A DNA stretch of 33,036 bases from Aliicoccus persicus_A (GCA_020741755.1 DYYI01000096.1:1-33036), one strand, 5' to 3'. Counted from the first letter of the stretch, positions 16,123 to 23,652 are shown. Notes: a model not told the origin generated them from the letters alone. Translations and numbers: made by a program.

Positions 16123-16902
16123 TCAATTCGAATGCACTTTATAATATTTTCCATAATCTGTTTCAAACGATGTAATCAATCGTTGCATCTGCATTTTGTT
16201 TAATTCTTTCAACAATAGACCCGGTCGCCAACCGTAAACTTCTTGTAATTCAGCGAAGCTGACGATCTCAAATTTTTCAATGTATTCAAAAATTGTCGGC
16301 AGCTGCCTCTTGTTAATATTAAAGTCGATGAGTCCATTGACGATATGTGTAAATATGTAGTACGGATGTGTACCTTCAATTTTAATGCCTGCTTCGTGGA
16401 CATCACCACCAAAAAACACAAATGAAGGGTTTTCTTCAATGTCCATTTCTCGGTACACACTTAAGTCGCGCTTGAGCAGTGCGCGCACCGTATCGTTCTG
16501 CATATCTTCAATGAATACATCTAAATCAAGCCCAGCGAGTCGTGCACTTGAGCGTATGATGTCTTCTGTGCAAATCGAGCGGTTTGGTGCCAATCGATTT
16601 AACAAGAAACGCAAGAAATTTCTCGCTTTTAGTTGACCTTGCAATTCAGCGGCTTTATAAGCCAAAGCAACGTTATCCATGTCGCCTGATGATTGTGCTT
16701 GGCATTTCGTTAAAACTTTTAATGACGGCGATAAAATTTTGCGTAAAATAATATAGTCACGATATTCGATCATCAATTTGTTAATGATTGGTTCAACTCT
16801 TAAACAATCTTCACAAAAGGGATCGAAAAAGTAAAAAATCTCTACGGATTTATCGGTCGTTTCCACGAGTGGAAACAAGTCTTGTAGTTTTTCTGATTTC
16901 AT
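16123..16902 (-). CDS. spxH: ClpXP adaptor SpxH (YjbH family, DsbA-like)
   Basis: SpxH binds Spx and hands it to ClpXP for degradation. The N-terminal thioredoxin/DsbA-like fold is visible in VEIFYFFDPFCEDCLRVEPI, with a CEDC motif near residues 32-35, and PSFVFFGG near residue 160 fits the cis-proline region. The C-terminal extension (INKRQLPTIFEYIEKFEIVSF) is typical. The 259-aa length fits. The ribosome-binding site AGGTGAT lies directly after the stop of the upstream hemoglobin gene 13 nt away, so they are co-transcribed. The substrate gene spxA lies about 4 kb away in the same window. Confidence 0.94.
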   Translation of the reverse strand: MKSEKLQDLFPLVETTDKSVEIFYFFDPFCEDCLRVEPIINKLMIEYRDYIILRKILSPSLKVLTKCQAQSSGDMDNVALAYKAAELQGQLKARNFLRFLLNRLAPNRSICTEDIIRSSARLAGLDLDVFIEDMQNDTVRALLKRDLSVYREMDIEENPSFVFFGGDVHEAGIKIEGTHPYYIFTHIVNGLIDFNINKRQLPTIFEYIEKFEIVSFAELQEVYGWRPGLLLKELNKMQMQRLITSFETDYGKYYKVHSN

Positions 16903-16915
16903 CGAATATCACCTA

Positions 16916-17296
16916 TCAATTATGTTCATCTACTGGCGTGTTCACCATAATTTGACCCACTTGCTCATAGCGGTCCATCAACGCCTTTTGTAGTTCCTCT
17001 TCTAAACCAACATCTTGCATTGCACGGCGCATATTTTTAAGCCATGCTTCTTTTTCTATGTCAGTAATACGAAACGGCATGTGTCGTGCGCGCATCATCG
17101 GGTGGCCAAACTCTTGTATATATAAATTCGGGCCGCCAAGAAACTGTGTTTGAAATAATTTTTGTTTATATGCGATTTCATCCCAGTTTTGTGGGAATAT
17201 TTTTAGTAAGATCTCATCTTGTGAAACATAGCCATAAAATGTGTCTATCATTCGGTGAAGGCGTTCTTCTCCAACTTTTTCAAATAATGTACTCAT
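16916..17296 (-). CDS. Truncated hemoglobin, group II (TrHbO type)
   Basis: Small heme protein (126 aa) thought to bind O2 or NO and protect against nitrosative or oxidative stress; YjbI in Bacillus. The proximal His lies in the signature MRARHMPF near residue 62-69, preceded by FLGGPNLYIQEFGHP. The distal-pocket Tyr lies in DTFYGYV and the G8 Trp in KEAWLKNM, both typical of group II. ATG 17296 overlaps the end of the CYTH gene by 4 nt, giving translational coupling. The order CYTH - hemoglobin - spxH forms one minus-strand operon. Confidence 0.95.
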   Translation of the reverse strand: MSTLFEKVGEERLHRMIDTFYGYVSQDEILLKIFPQNWDEIAYKQKLFQTQFLGGPNLYIQEFGHPMMRARHMPFRITDIEKEAWLKNMRRAMQDVGLEEELQKALMDRYEQVGQIMVNTPVDEHN

Positions 17297-17865
17297 TCTA
17301 CTTTCTCCTTATACAATGTACGATAAAACCGCTCGCTCTTCGGTAAGTCTGAGCGTGCTTCAATTTGATTTCTCTCTAAAAATTGTTTGAAGTAAATCTC
17401 TCCGCTGTCATATGCCTGTGCTTCAAATTCAAGCTCATAGTCAACTGTGTTTAAGTATGTACTCTTATCAAGAACGAGTAATCCAGCATCTACCACAGTT
17501 TCAAGTCGTTCCGTATGTAAACGGCCTTGTACTTTCAGTGCAGATATATCAATATGATGCACGTTCAGTTCGTCAGCGATATTTTGTGGCATCTGTTTTA
17601 ATAGATTGCTATTTATTGGTTCTTCTATTGTACCATCAAACTCTAAAATTCCGCCCGAAACAGGCTTCTTCAAAGTCATCATATGTGTTTTTCCAATGAC
17701 ACGAACGCGCAACATCATGCGATTTCGACGCAAGTCAAAGTCATCAGTATCGATGTATATGTTCTCTTGTGAAATTAAAGACGCATTAACAAAGTAGGTG
17801 TCTTTCAGACGGTCAAATGTTTTTTTATCGAGTAACGTCTTAAATTCAATTTCCAAATGTGCCAT
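17293..17865 (-). CDS. CYTH-domain protein (YjbK-like, putative triphosphatase)
   Basis: Member of the CYTH superfamily (adenylate cyclase IV and triphosphate tunnel metalloenzymes). The N-terminal ExExK signature reads LEIEFK at residues 4-9. Basic tunnel residues appear in LRRNRMMLRVRV and TLKKPV, and the acidic strand in YELEFEA. The 190-aa length matches YjbK. Hydrolysis of inorganic triphosphate or a nucleotide triphosphate is inferred from the family. The start follows AAGGAGT at good spacing. It is the first gene of the operon with the truncated hemoglobin and spxH, and is divergent from the UPF0738-relQ-nadK group. Confidence 0.9.
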   Translation of the reverse strand: MAHLEIEFKTLLDKKTFDRLKDTYFVNASLISQENIYIDTDDFDLRRNRMMLRVRVIGKTHMMTLKKPVSGGILEFDGTIEEPINSNLLKQMPQNIADELNVHHIDISALKVQGRLHTERLETVVDAGLLVLDKSTYLNTVDYELEFEAQAYDSGEIYFKQFLERNQIEARSDLPKSERFYRTLYKEKVE

Positions 17866-17941
17866 GTGGTCAACTCCTTAATAGATATTATGATTAATAA
17901 TAAAACTCATGTAAAGCAAACTGATTTTATGATGATTGCTA

Positions 17942-17950
17942 TGTTAAAAT
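17942..17950 (+). promoter_or_regulatory. Extended -10 promoter of the UPF0738-relQ-nadK-mgtE group
   Basis: TGTTAAAAT is an extended -10 element (TG at 17942-17943, TAAAAT at 17945-17950). No strong -35 is present, as is common for extended -10 promoters. Confidence 0.5.
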
Positions 17951-17971
17951 AATAGAGCGAGGTGAAGTAAA

Positions 17972-18316
17972 TTGGATATATATGTTACTGAAATTAAAAT
18001 TGAAAACGATGAAATGAAATTATTTACTGATAAAACAACAGCAGGCATGACATTAGCCAATCGAATGATTGTTGATTCTGACAATTTTTCTTTTATATAT
18101 TTGCTAGATGATGGAGAAATGTTTAAACGATTGCACTTCGTTCAAGAGACGTGGTCAATGCTCGAAGATCATAAAGGGAAGCAAATGATTGTGAACGATG
18201 ATATCGTACTCACAGACTTCTGGGATGAGCTCAATGATTTACTTGAGAATATTGAAGGCAACAACAATTATGGGCAAGCATTTGAGGAAGCGGTAGTCAG
18301 TGTACTGAGACAATAA
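17972..18316 (+). CDS. UPF0738 family protein (YjbL-like)
   Basis: A 114-aa protein of unknown function, identified mainly by length, acidic character and location directly before relQ, where staphylococci and Bacillus carry UPF0738/YjbL. No catalytic motif, signal peptide or membrane segment is visible. The start is TTG at 17972 with AGGTG 7 nt upstream; no alternative ATG gives a better site. The short gap to relQ indicates co-transcription. Confidence 0.78.
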   Translation: MDIYVTEIKIENDEMKLFTDKTTAGMTLANRMIVDSDNFSFIYLLDDGEMFKRLHFVQETWSMLEDHKGKQMIVNDDIVLTDFWDELNDLLENIEGNNNYGQAFEEAVVSVLRQ

Positions 18317-18335
18317 TGTTGAAGGATGATTGCAT

Positions 18336-18953
18336 ATGGATAAGTGGGATATTTTTTTATCGCCTTACGAACAGGCCATTCAAGAGTTAAAAATCAAGTT
18401 AAAAGGCATCCGTAAGGACTATCAAGTGAATCAACAGACCTCACCGGTAGAATTTGTAACCGCACGCGTCAAACCGATAAAAAGCATCATTGAAAAAGCG
18501 AATGTGCGCAACATTCCATATGATCGCTTGCGTGAAGAAATGTACGATATCGCCGGTGTGCGCGTCATGTGTCAATTTGAAGATGATATCGAAGTGATTT
18601 GTGAGCAAATTAGAAATCGTACGGATATGATTGTCGTTGAAGAACGCGACTATGTAACTGAGATCAAATCAAGTGGGTATCGTTCTTACCATATGATTTT
18701 AAAATATCCGGTCGAGACAATTGACGGTACGATCATAATCTTAGCTGAGTTACAAATCCGTACGCTCGCCATGAATTTTTGGGCAACGATTGAGCACTCG
18801 CTCAACTATAAATATCAAGGTGAGTATCCACCAGAAATTCAACGTCGCCTACAAAATGCGGCACAAGCAGCACAACTGTTGGACCGAGAAATGTCAGAGA
18901 TCCGTGAAGAGATTATGGAAGCACAGAAGTATTTTTCAAAGAAACGAAAATAA
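18336..18953 (+). CDS. relQ: Small alarmone synthetase RelQ, (p)ppGpp synthetase
   Basis: Single-domain RelA/SpoT-type synthetase that transfers pyrophosphate from ATP to GDP or GTP. Conserved parts include YDIAGVRVMCQFEDDI (residues 67-82), the G-loop-like KSSGYRSYHMILKYP and the acidic LAELQIRTLAMNFWATIEHSLNYKY. There is no hydrolase domain; 205 aa is normal for RelQ tetramers. I chose ATG 18336 over TTG 18330 because GAAGGA at 18321-18326 is too close to the TTG. The C-terminal helical tail (RREM-like helix, KYFSKKRK end) fits. It stands directly before nadK, an arrangement known in Firmicutes. Confidence 0.95.
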   Translation: MDKWDIFLSPYEQAIQELKIKLKGIRKDYQVNQQTSPVEFVTARVKPIKSIIEKANVRNIPYDRLREEMYDIAGVRVMCQFEDDIEVICEQIRNRTDMIVVEERDYVTEIKSSGYRSYHMILKYPVETIDGTIIILAELQIRTLAMNFWATIEHSLNYKYQGEYPPEIQRRLQNAAQAAQLLDREMSEIREEIMEAQKYFSKKRK

Positions 18954-18973
18954 TGATGATGAGGTGTCGTTCT

Positions 18974-19774
18974 ATGCGTTATTCAGTCGTTGTGAAAACC
19001 GATTCAGAATCTGCAGCAATTTCAGAATTGTTACACGAAAAATTAGAGAAGATTAATTTTAAAAGAGATGATGACGCACCAGAGATTGTGATTTCAATTG
19101 GAGGGGACGGCACGTTGCTTCATGCATTCTCTAAGTATAAATCCATGTTGGAAAAAGTGGCTTTTATCGGTGTGCATACCGGACACCTTGGCTTCTATGC
19201 AGATTTTAGGCCACATGAACTGGATATATTAGTCGACCGACTCGCATCAAATCGTATTGATGTCATCGATTACCCATTGTTAGAAGTGGACTTGTTTTTC
19301 CATGACGGCTCAAAAGATTCTAAGCTCGCACTCAATGAAGCGACGTTAAGAACCCATGATGGGTCCACACTCGTTTCAGACGTCTCTATAAAAGAAAATC
19401 ACTTTGAGAGATTTCGTGGCGATGGCTTATGTATTTCAACACCGAGTGGTTCTACTGCGTACAACAAATCACTCGGTGGGGCACTCGTCCACCCATCTTT
19501 CCGTGCGATGCAAATGACAGAGATTGCATCGATTAATAACAGGGTATTTAGAACTGTAGGGGCGCCACTAATTTTACCAGCGCATCATTACATTAAAATG
19601 TCACTCGTGAATGCTGGACATTATAAAGTGACTGTGGACACGAATCATTTTCTATATGACAGACTCGAACGCATTGAATGTCGTGTGGCAAAAGAATCTG
19701 TGCGCTTCGCACGCTTGCGCTCATTGCCATTTTGGCAACGTGTACACAACTCATTTATTGCCGATAAACTTTAG
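18974..19774 (+). CDS. nadK: NAD kinase
   Basis: Phosphorylates NAD to NADP. The ATP-binding motif GGDGTLLHAF lies near residue 41, followed by IGVHTGHLGFYADF and the second signature GDGLCISTPSGSTAYNKSLGGA. I place the start at ATG 18974 (MRYSVVVK), 267 aa, because GAGGTG (18961-18966) is 7 nt upstream and this matches homologues; upstream ATGs at 18953 overlap the relQ stop and lack a site. Its end is 15 nt before mgtE. In Bacillus and staphylococci a pseudouridine synthase (RluD type) usually follows nadK; it is absent here. Confidence 0.96.
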   Translation: MRYSVVVKTDSESAAISELLHEKLEKINFKRDDDAPEIVISIGGDGTLLHAFSKYKSMLEKVAFIGVHTGHLGFYADFRPHELDILVDRLASNRIDVIDYPLLEVDLFFHDGSKDSKLALNEATLRTHDGSTLVSDVSIKENHFERFRGDGLCISTPSGSTAYNKSLGGALVHPSFRAMQMTEIASINNRVFRTVGAPLILPAHHYIKMSLVNAGHYKVTVDTNHFLYDRLERIECRVAKESVRFARLRSLPFWQRVHNSFIADKL

Positions 19775-19789
19775 TCGCAGGAGGTCGCT

Positions 19790-21157
19790 ATGACAGAACA
19801 AGAGAACACTGAACTAAATGAAGAACAGCTACAATTAATTGAACAACTTCGTAGTGATGATCGCGCGACTTTTAAAGAAACATTTTTAGACTTGCACGAA
19901 TATGAACAGAGTGAGCTTTACATCGCGATGGACGACGAAGAAAAGGCACGTCTATACGCTGTGTTATCACCTGAAGAAGTCGCAGAGTTCTATGATTCTA
20001 TCGATATCGATGACGTGGATCACGACTATTTATTTGAAACGATGGACTCTCGCTATGCAGCAAAAATGTTGGAAAGCATGCAATTTGATAATGCCGTAGA
20101 TATTTTAAATGAACTATCAAGAGAAAAGATGACTTCACTGCTCGCTTTAATGCAACCGGAGTCTCGTGCTGAAATCAGCAGTTTAATCAACTATGAAGCC
20201 GATACTGCCGGCGGTATTATGACGACCGAGTACGTAAGCATCGAATCAACGATGACCGTCAGAGAAGCAATGCGTTACTTAAAAGAAGCTGCACCAGACT
20301 CTGAGACAATCTACTATGTGTTCGTCGTCGATCAAGAAAAACTCGTCGGAATTATCAGTTTAAGAGAGTTGATCATCTCTGATGACGATGAATATATCGG
20401 AGACGTCATGATTGAGCGTGTCGTCAGTGTCAACACAGGCGTCGACCAGGAAGAAGTTGCGCAATTAATGCGAGACTACGACTTCCTAGCCATTCCGGTA
20501 ACCGATTATCAAGGGCACCTACTCGGTATCATCACGCACGATGACATCATCGACGTTATCGACGAAGAGGCGAGCGAAGACTATGCACGACTTGCCGGTT
20601 TAACAGACGATGAGAACACAAATGAGAACGCGTTCTCTACAGCAAAGAAACGACTCCCATGGTTGGTCGGCTTAACGTTCATGGGAATGATTACTGCAAC
20701 GATGTTGACGACGTTTGAAGATACGTTGCAACAAGTCGCGGTGCTCGGGGCCTTTATCCCCATTATTGGTGGTATGGCAGGTAATACAGGCACACAATCG
20801 CTCGCGGTCGCTGTACGCGGTATTTCGAGTGGTGAAATCAAGGATGCAAGTAAGACACGAATTGCGATGCGTGAGATGGGTTCAGGTTTTATTACAGGAA
20901 TCGTTTGTGGGGCGATTCTACTCGTTATCATTACGCTGATGTACCAAGAAGTAATGCTCGGCGTAATCGTGAGCGTCAGTTTAATTATTGCGATGACGTT
21001 TGCAACTTTGACAGGGACACTCGTGCCGATGTTTATGAATAAGATCGGCATCGACCCAGCGATTGCCAGCGGTCCTTTTATAACAACGGGGAATGACATC
21101 ATCAGCTTGCTCGTCTATTTCAGTTTGGCGAATATGTTTATCCATACGCTGCTTTAA
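19790..21157 (+). CDS. mgtE: Magnesium transporter MgtE
   Basis: Mg2+-gated Mg2+ channel. The N-terminal acidic superhelical domain spans residues about 1-130. Two CBS domains follow (about 135-260; MTTEYVSIESTMTVREAMRYL and IGDVMIERVVSVNT), then five membrane segments from about residue 285. The pore signature GGMAGNTGTQSLAVAVRG lies near residue 325. The 455-aa length is standard. A GCAGGAGG ribosome-binding site precedes ATG 19790. No M-box riboswitch is present because the gene reads from the relQ-nadK transcript. Regulation by cytosolic Mg2+ acts at protein level. Confidence 0.96.
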   Translation: MTEQENTELNEEQLQLIEQLRSDDRATFKETFLDLHEYEQSELYIAMDDEEKARLYAVLSPEEVAEFYDSIDIDDVDHDYLFETMDSRYAAKMLESMQFDNAVDILNELSREKMTSLLALMQPESRAEISSLINYEADTAGGIMTTEYVSIESTMTVREAMRYLKEAAPDSETIYYVFVVDQEKLVGIISLRELIISDDDEYIGDVMIERVVSVNTGVDQEEVAQLMRDYDFLAIPVTDYQGHLLGIITHDDIIDVIDEEASEDYARLAGLTDDENTNENAFSTAKKRLPWLVGLTFMGMITATMLTTFEDTLQQVAVLGAFIPIIGGMAGNTGTQSLAVAVRGISSGEIKDASKTRIAMREMGSGFITGIVCGAILLVIITLMYQEVMLGVIVSVSLIIAMTFATLTGTLVPMFMNKIGIDPAIASGPFITTGNDIISLLVYFSLANMFIHTLL

Positions 21158-21189
21158 AATAGTTGATTTTTGTGTGATTTAATAGTAAA

Positions 21190-21206
21190 TTAGCACTAGG
21201 TACTAA
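21190..21206 (+). promoter_or_regulatory. FapR-like operator upstream of fabI
   Basis: TTAGCACTAGGTACTAA is a near-palindrome matching the FapR operator. It is 32 nt before the fabI start. FapR control of fabI is known in Bacillus and staphylococci. Confidence 0.75.
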
Positions 21207-21238
21207 ATACAAAATATGATTTTAAAAGGAGCTCGACC

Positions 21239-22003
21239 ATGAATTTAGAAGGTAAAACGTATGTAATTATGGGTGTTGCCAACAAGCGTAGTATTGCATG
21301 GGGCGCTGCACAAGCATTAGATAAGATGGGTGCGAAACTCGTCTTCACAATTTTAAATGAACGCTTCCGTAAAGAACTCGATAAACTACTCGTAGAACTG
21401 GAAGGCGATCACGACGTTGTTGTTGAGTGTGACGTACAAGATGACGCAGCAATCGAGAGCGCGTTTAAAGAAATCGGAGAAAAAGTTGGGAAAATCGACG
21501 GCGTGATGCATGCCATTGCATTCGCACCACGAGAAGATTTGATTGGTGAGTACGTTGAAACAAGCCGTCAAGGATTCCAAACAGCATTAGATATTTCAGC
21601 ATATTCATTAACAGCAGTTGCGAACCAAGCGAAAGAAATCTTCAACGAAGGTGCATCAATCGTCACGATGACATATCTAGGTGGAGAGCGCGCAGTGCCA
21701 AACTATAACGTGATGGGTGTTGCGAAAGCTGCACTAGACTCGAGTGTTCAATACTTAGCATCAGACCTCGGTCCAAAAGGATTCCGTGTCAATGCAGTAT
21801 CAGCAGGGCCAATCCGTACGCTTTCTTCGTCAGCGGTTGGTGAGTTCAAATCAATCCTAAAAGTAATCGCAGAGCGCGCACCGTTACGCCGCAACGTCGA
21901 TCAGCTAGAAGTCGGTAATGCAGTTGCATTCCTACTGTCTGATTTAGCGAGCGGTATTACAGGTGAAGTATTGCATGTAGACTCAGGGTATCATATTTTA
22001 TAA
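21239..22003 (+). CDS. fabI: Enoyl-ACP reductase FabI
   Basis: Final reducing step of each fatty-acid elongation cycle; target of triclosan-type inhibitors. An atypical short-chain dehydrogenase: the nucleotide-binding start reads GVANKRSIAWG and the catalytic residues are Tyr146, Tyr156 and Lys163 in YLGGERAVPNYNVMGVAKAA. The substrate-loop part AGPIRTLSSSAV is conserved. The 254-aa length is typical. It has its own FapR-like operator and terminator, so it is a single-gene unit co-regulated with fabHF 13 kb upstream. An AAAGGAGC ribosome-binding site precedes the ATG. Confidence 0.97.
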   Translation: MNLEGKTYVIMGVANKRSIAWGAAQALDKMGAKLVFTILNERFRKELDKLLVELEGDHDVVVECDVQDDAAIESAFKEIGEKVGKIDGVMHAIAFAPREDLIGEYVETSRQGFQTALDISAYSLTAVANQAKEIFNEGASIVTMTYLGGERAVPNYNVMGVAKAALDSSVQYLASDLGPKGFRVNAVSAGPIRTLSSSAVGEFKSILKVIAERAPLRRNVDQLEVGNAVAFLLSDLASGITGEVLHVDSGYHIL

Positions 22004-22022
22004 ATTAATTTGGGTTTGTGGG

Positions 22023-22052
22023 ACAGCGACCGCGGGGCGGTCGCTGTTTTTT
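22023..22052 (+). terminator. Rho-independent terminator after fabI
   Basis: ACAGCGACCG (22023-22032) pairs perfectly with CGGTCGCTGT (22038-22047) around CGGGG and is followed by six T residues. Confidence 0.95.
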
Positions 22053-22096
22053 GGTTGGTTAATGCGATTTTGCTGTGGTTTGATGGGTTAAACCCA

Positions 22097-22420
22097 TCTG
22101 GGTGTCAGTGAGCAATTTTCATTGGAACGCAAACCCATTTGCGTGTCAGTGAGCAAGTTTCATTGGAACGCAAACCCATCTGCGTGTCAGTGAGCAATTT
22201 TCATTGGAACGCAAATCAATCTGCGTGTCAGTGAGCAAGCCTCATTGGAACGCAAATCAATCTGCGTGTCAGTGAGCAAGTTTCATTGGAACGCAAATCA
22301 ATCTGCGTGTCCGTGAGCAACTCTCATTGGAATGCAAATCAATCTGCGTGTCCGTGAGCTACTCTCATTGGAATGCAAATCCATTTGCGTGTCAGTGAAG
22401 CTCTCTCATAGTCCCGATAG
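22097..22420. repeat. Array of eight 37-bp inverted-repeat units, 41-bp period
   Basis: Units start at 22097, 22138, 22179, 22220, 22261, 22302, 22343 and 22384, each exactly 41 bp apart. Left arms are TCTGCGTGTC or TTTGCGTGTC (first copy TCTGGGTGTC). Interiors are 17 nt (AGTGAGCAAGTTTCATT type, able to form an inner AGTGA/TCATT stem). Right arms are GGAACGCAAA, or GGAATGCAAA in the sixth and seventh units. Linkers are 4 nt (CCCA or TCAA). The last unit has lost its right arm. Together with the two following arrays it fills the gene-free 22053-22973, between convergent fabI and the yjcG-like gene. Confidence 0.92.
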
Positions 22421-22450
22421 AGTACTACATTATAGAATTAATTGTGCTTC

Positions 22451-22693
22451 GTGCTTACTCGGACTTAAATATCATCGTGAGTAAGCACGGATCAAGATTT
22501 CGTGCTCACTCGGGCTTAAAAATCATCGTGAGTAAGCACAGTTCGAGATTTCGTGCTCACTCGGGCTTAAAAATCATCGTGAGTGAGCATGGTGAGATCT
22601 TTGCCTACTACTTCAGATGAAAAAATTGGTGTGAAGTAGCAGCTTTTTCTGTAACCTGCTACTTCAGACGGAAAATTGCCGGTGAAGTAGCAA
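22451..22693 (+). repeat. Phased array of five 38-bp units, arm classes C and B
   Basis: Three class C units (22451-22488, 22502-22539, 22553-22590) have arms GTGCTTACTC or GTGCTCACTC and GAGTAAGCAC or GAGTGAGCAT. In the first, both arms carry the changed base (TTA with TAA), so pairing is kept. Two class B units follow (22605-22642 and 22656-22693) with arms CTGCTACTTC and GAAGTAGCAG. Interiors are 18 nt, such as GGGCTTAAAAATCATCGT. Spacers are 13 nt within a class and 14 nt at the class junction. Confidence 0.9.
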
Positions 22694-22737
22694 CCCATAA
22701 CTTTATTAGAAATTTCGGGTAGGGGAATTAAGTACGC

Positions 22738-22928
22738 TTGCCAATTCGAGAGAGAAAAATGCTCTGAATTGGCATCTTTTGAAGTTTCCTGCCAATTCAG
22801 GAGAGAAAAGTCCGTTGAATTGGCAGCTATTGAGATTTACTGCCAATTCAAACAAAAAAATCAGGATGAATCGGCAGCCGTTAATATTCATCGCTACTTC
22901 AAGATAAAAAATCCCGGTGAAGTATCGA
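22738..22928 (+). repeat. Phased array of four 38-bp units, arm classes A and B
   Basis: Class A units lie at 22738-22775, 22789-22826 and 22840-22877 (arms CTGCCAATTC and GAATTGGCAG, with one or two changes). A class B-like unit follows at 22891-22928 (TCGCTACTTC and GAAGTATCGA). All spacers are 13 nt, so the period is 51 bp. The first unit's interior, GAGAGAGAAAAATGCTCT, is almost identical to that of the unit at 8718, which lies 14 kb away. Confidence 0.9.
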
Positions 22929-22973
22929 ACCCACCAAAATCCAACCTGAAAATAATCTAAAAACAAACCAAAC

Positions 22974-23001
22974 AAAAAGAACCCCTAACAAAAGTAGGGG
23001 T
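22974..23001 (-). terminator. Rho-independent terminator after the yjcG-like gene
   Basis: On the minus strand ACCCCTA pairs with TAGGGGT around a 7-nt loop and is followed by TCTTTTT. It lies about 40 nt after the stop codon. Confidence 0.8.
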
Positions 23002-23042
23002 CCCGCTCGAAATCGAATTCGAAAATCGAAACTCAAATAAAA

Positions 23043-23555
23043 TTATTTCTCTAATTTAAATGACTCTAATACTTTCCACTCGCCATCGTCTTCGCGTTGG
23101 CAAAGTGTGATCTCGTCAATCACTTCTGTATGTTCGATTCCAACCATGTTCAAAGTGGAATATACGTCATCGTGTTCTTGTACAGATGAGAATTTTTGTC
23201 CGATTGTAAAGTGTGGTACGAATGGGTGCTTGTTGACACCATAGAAATCGCCATCGTTAAGTGCTTCATACAATGCGACAATTTCATCGTTTTTATTCAC
23301 TTTGAAATAGATGACGTGGCTTGTTGGTTCAAAGCTTGATACTTTTTTTATTGCCACTTCAACTGGTGAATGATTTTTTGCAACATTCTTTACATAGTCG
23401 ATTACTTTGTCTTTATCTGCTGGATCGATCTCGAATTCATCTTTAATAGTAATGTGCGGTGGGATCAATGCGAAATGCGCATCATATCTCATACGGTACT
23501 CGTTTACTTTATCTTGTAGTTCCTTTGATGGAAATAAAACAATCCCTAAATTCAT
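23043..23555 (-). CDS. 2H phosphoesterase / 2'-5' RNA ligase-like protein (YjcG-like)
   Basis: Member of the 2H phosphoesterase superfamily. The two HxT motifs are present as PPHITIKDEF (near residue 34) and VPHFTIGQKF (near residue 115). The 170-aa length fits YjcG. The start is placed at ATG 23555 (MNLGIVLFPS) because AGGGGGAA lies about 6 nt upstream; an upstream in-frame ATG would add a hydrophobic stretch not found in the family. It follows the esterase gene on the same strand, as yjcG and yjcH pair in Bacillus. The natural substrate is unknown. Confidence 0.88.
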   Translation of the reverse strand: MNLGIVLFPSKELQDKVNEYRMRYDAHFALIPPHITIKDEFEIDPADKDKVIDYVKNVAKNHSPVEVAIKKVSSFEPTSHVIYFKVNKNDEIVALYEALNDGDFYGVNKHPFVPHFTIGQKFSSVQEHDDVYSTLNMVGIEHTEVIDEITLCQREDDGEWKVLESFKLEK

Positions 23556-23652
23556 CAGTATTCCCCCTATGTTGTGAATAATCAATACAATTATAGCAAA
23601 TCTAAACACTCTTTGGTAGCTGTAAAAATTTTCACACGATAAAGTTCAATCA

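Noticed and set aside
19790..21157. M-box (Mg2+) riboswitch for mgtE.
   Set aside because: Only 15 nt separate nadK and mgtE, leaving no space.
8616..22928. CRISPR array.
   Set aside because: Spacers are only 13 or 4 nt, the repeats themselves vary strongly, and no cas gene is in the window.
22451..22928. Tandem Rho-independent terminators.
   Set aside because: Units have long 18-nt interiors and no T runs; fabI and fabF already have strong terminators upstream of the islands.
22706..22975. Frames on both strands across the second class A array, also with CQF and ELA repeats.
   Set aside because: Same artefact of the 51-bp period; open on both strands, with no start signals.
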